From: Reclinomonas americana ATCC 50394
Taxonomy: Eukaryota; Jakobida; Jakobea; Jakobida
Reading direction: 5' to 3'
Length of the DNA stretch: 44,891 bases
NCBI GenBank assembly: GCA_048213135.1
Contig: PS015322.1
Location: forward strand, 8,172 to 53,062
The position numbers and the translations under genes are program-made. Below, piece after piece: positions 44,879 to 44,891 of this stretch (the first letter of the stretch is position 1; each line of letters opens with the position of its first letter). The notes under the pieces were generated by a model. That model saw nothing but the letters and a program-made list of their open reading frames with translations. It had not been told where the DNA came from and did not search any database.

Positions 44879-44891
44879 ACTACTACTACCT
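44004..44891. other. Purine-rich intron or upstream region
   Basis: Upstream of the first visible glutaminase-like exon. GAAGAGGAG-type sequence to about 44770, then (CT)n at about 44840-44867 and (CTA)n to the window end. No exon seen; the start codon of the gene is probably beyond the window. Confidence 0.7.

Noticed and set aside
1-44891. tRNA, rRNA or snRNA genes
   Set aside because: I looked for cloverleaf and Sm-site signatures by eye and saw none that I could support; a covariance-model search would be decisive.

Overview
This window is nuclear DNA of an intron-dense unicellular eukaryote. The genes are cut into many exons by GT-AG introns, they end in all three standard stop codons (TGA, TAA, TAG used as stops), and several products have clear eukaryotic orthologues. 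I cannot name the lineage from sequence alone. The DNA is full of GA/CT-rich low-complexity sequence, minisatellites inside introns, and nine runs of N that all fall in introns or between genes.

Layout, left to right. (1) 1-1952, minus: the 5' part of a gene for an acidic, possibly PH-like protein with a coiled coil, running off the left edge. (2) 2598-6700, minus: a complete 12-exon, 863-residue P-loop NTPase, loosely reminiscent of RHS/Crinkler-type NTPases. (3) 7886-16301, plus: a gene of about 33 small exons for an SH3 / proline-serine-rich / coiled-coil scaffold. (4) 16359 to at least 20929, minus: DNA polymerase kappa with two UBZ zinc fingers and a C-terminal PIP-like box; the exon carrying the first catalytic Asp motif is missing, probably in an assembly gap. 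(5) 23065-24901, minus: pICln (CLNS1A), the Sm-protein chaperone. (6) 27140-36541, plus: a 2,377-residue secreted or surface-anchored protein rich in fibronectin type III-like modules. (7) 37033 to at least 44003, minus: a glutaminase-family (GLS/KGA-like) protein that has lost most catalytic residues and carries a long disordered, basic tail.

The most notable result is a shared splicing signal. At least 24 introns, in six of the seven genes and on both strands, begin with GTTGCG (mostly GTTGCGT). Reading-frame continuity, and for polymerase kappa and glutaminase also family alignment, fix these junctions. Other donors are mostly GTGCGN or GTGAGN. I also see a perfect 12-bp palindrome, GACGTCGACGTC, 160-320 bp upstream of three of the minus-strand start codons, and a shuffled dispersed repeat containing a conserved splice-acceptor-like block upstream of two of them.

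The genes do not form an obvious pathway: DNA damage tolerance (POLK), snRNP assembly (pICln), a surface protein, a scaffold, an NTPase and a probable pseudo-glutaminase sit side by side, as is usual in eukaryotes. Exon coordinates were derived by hand from frame and splice-site logic; the exon-intron maps are therefore models.
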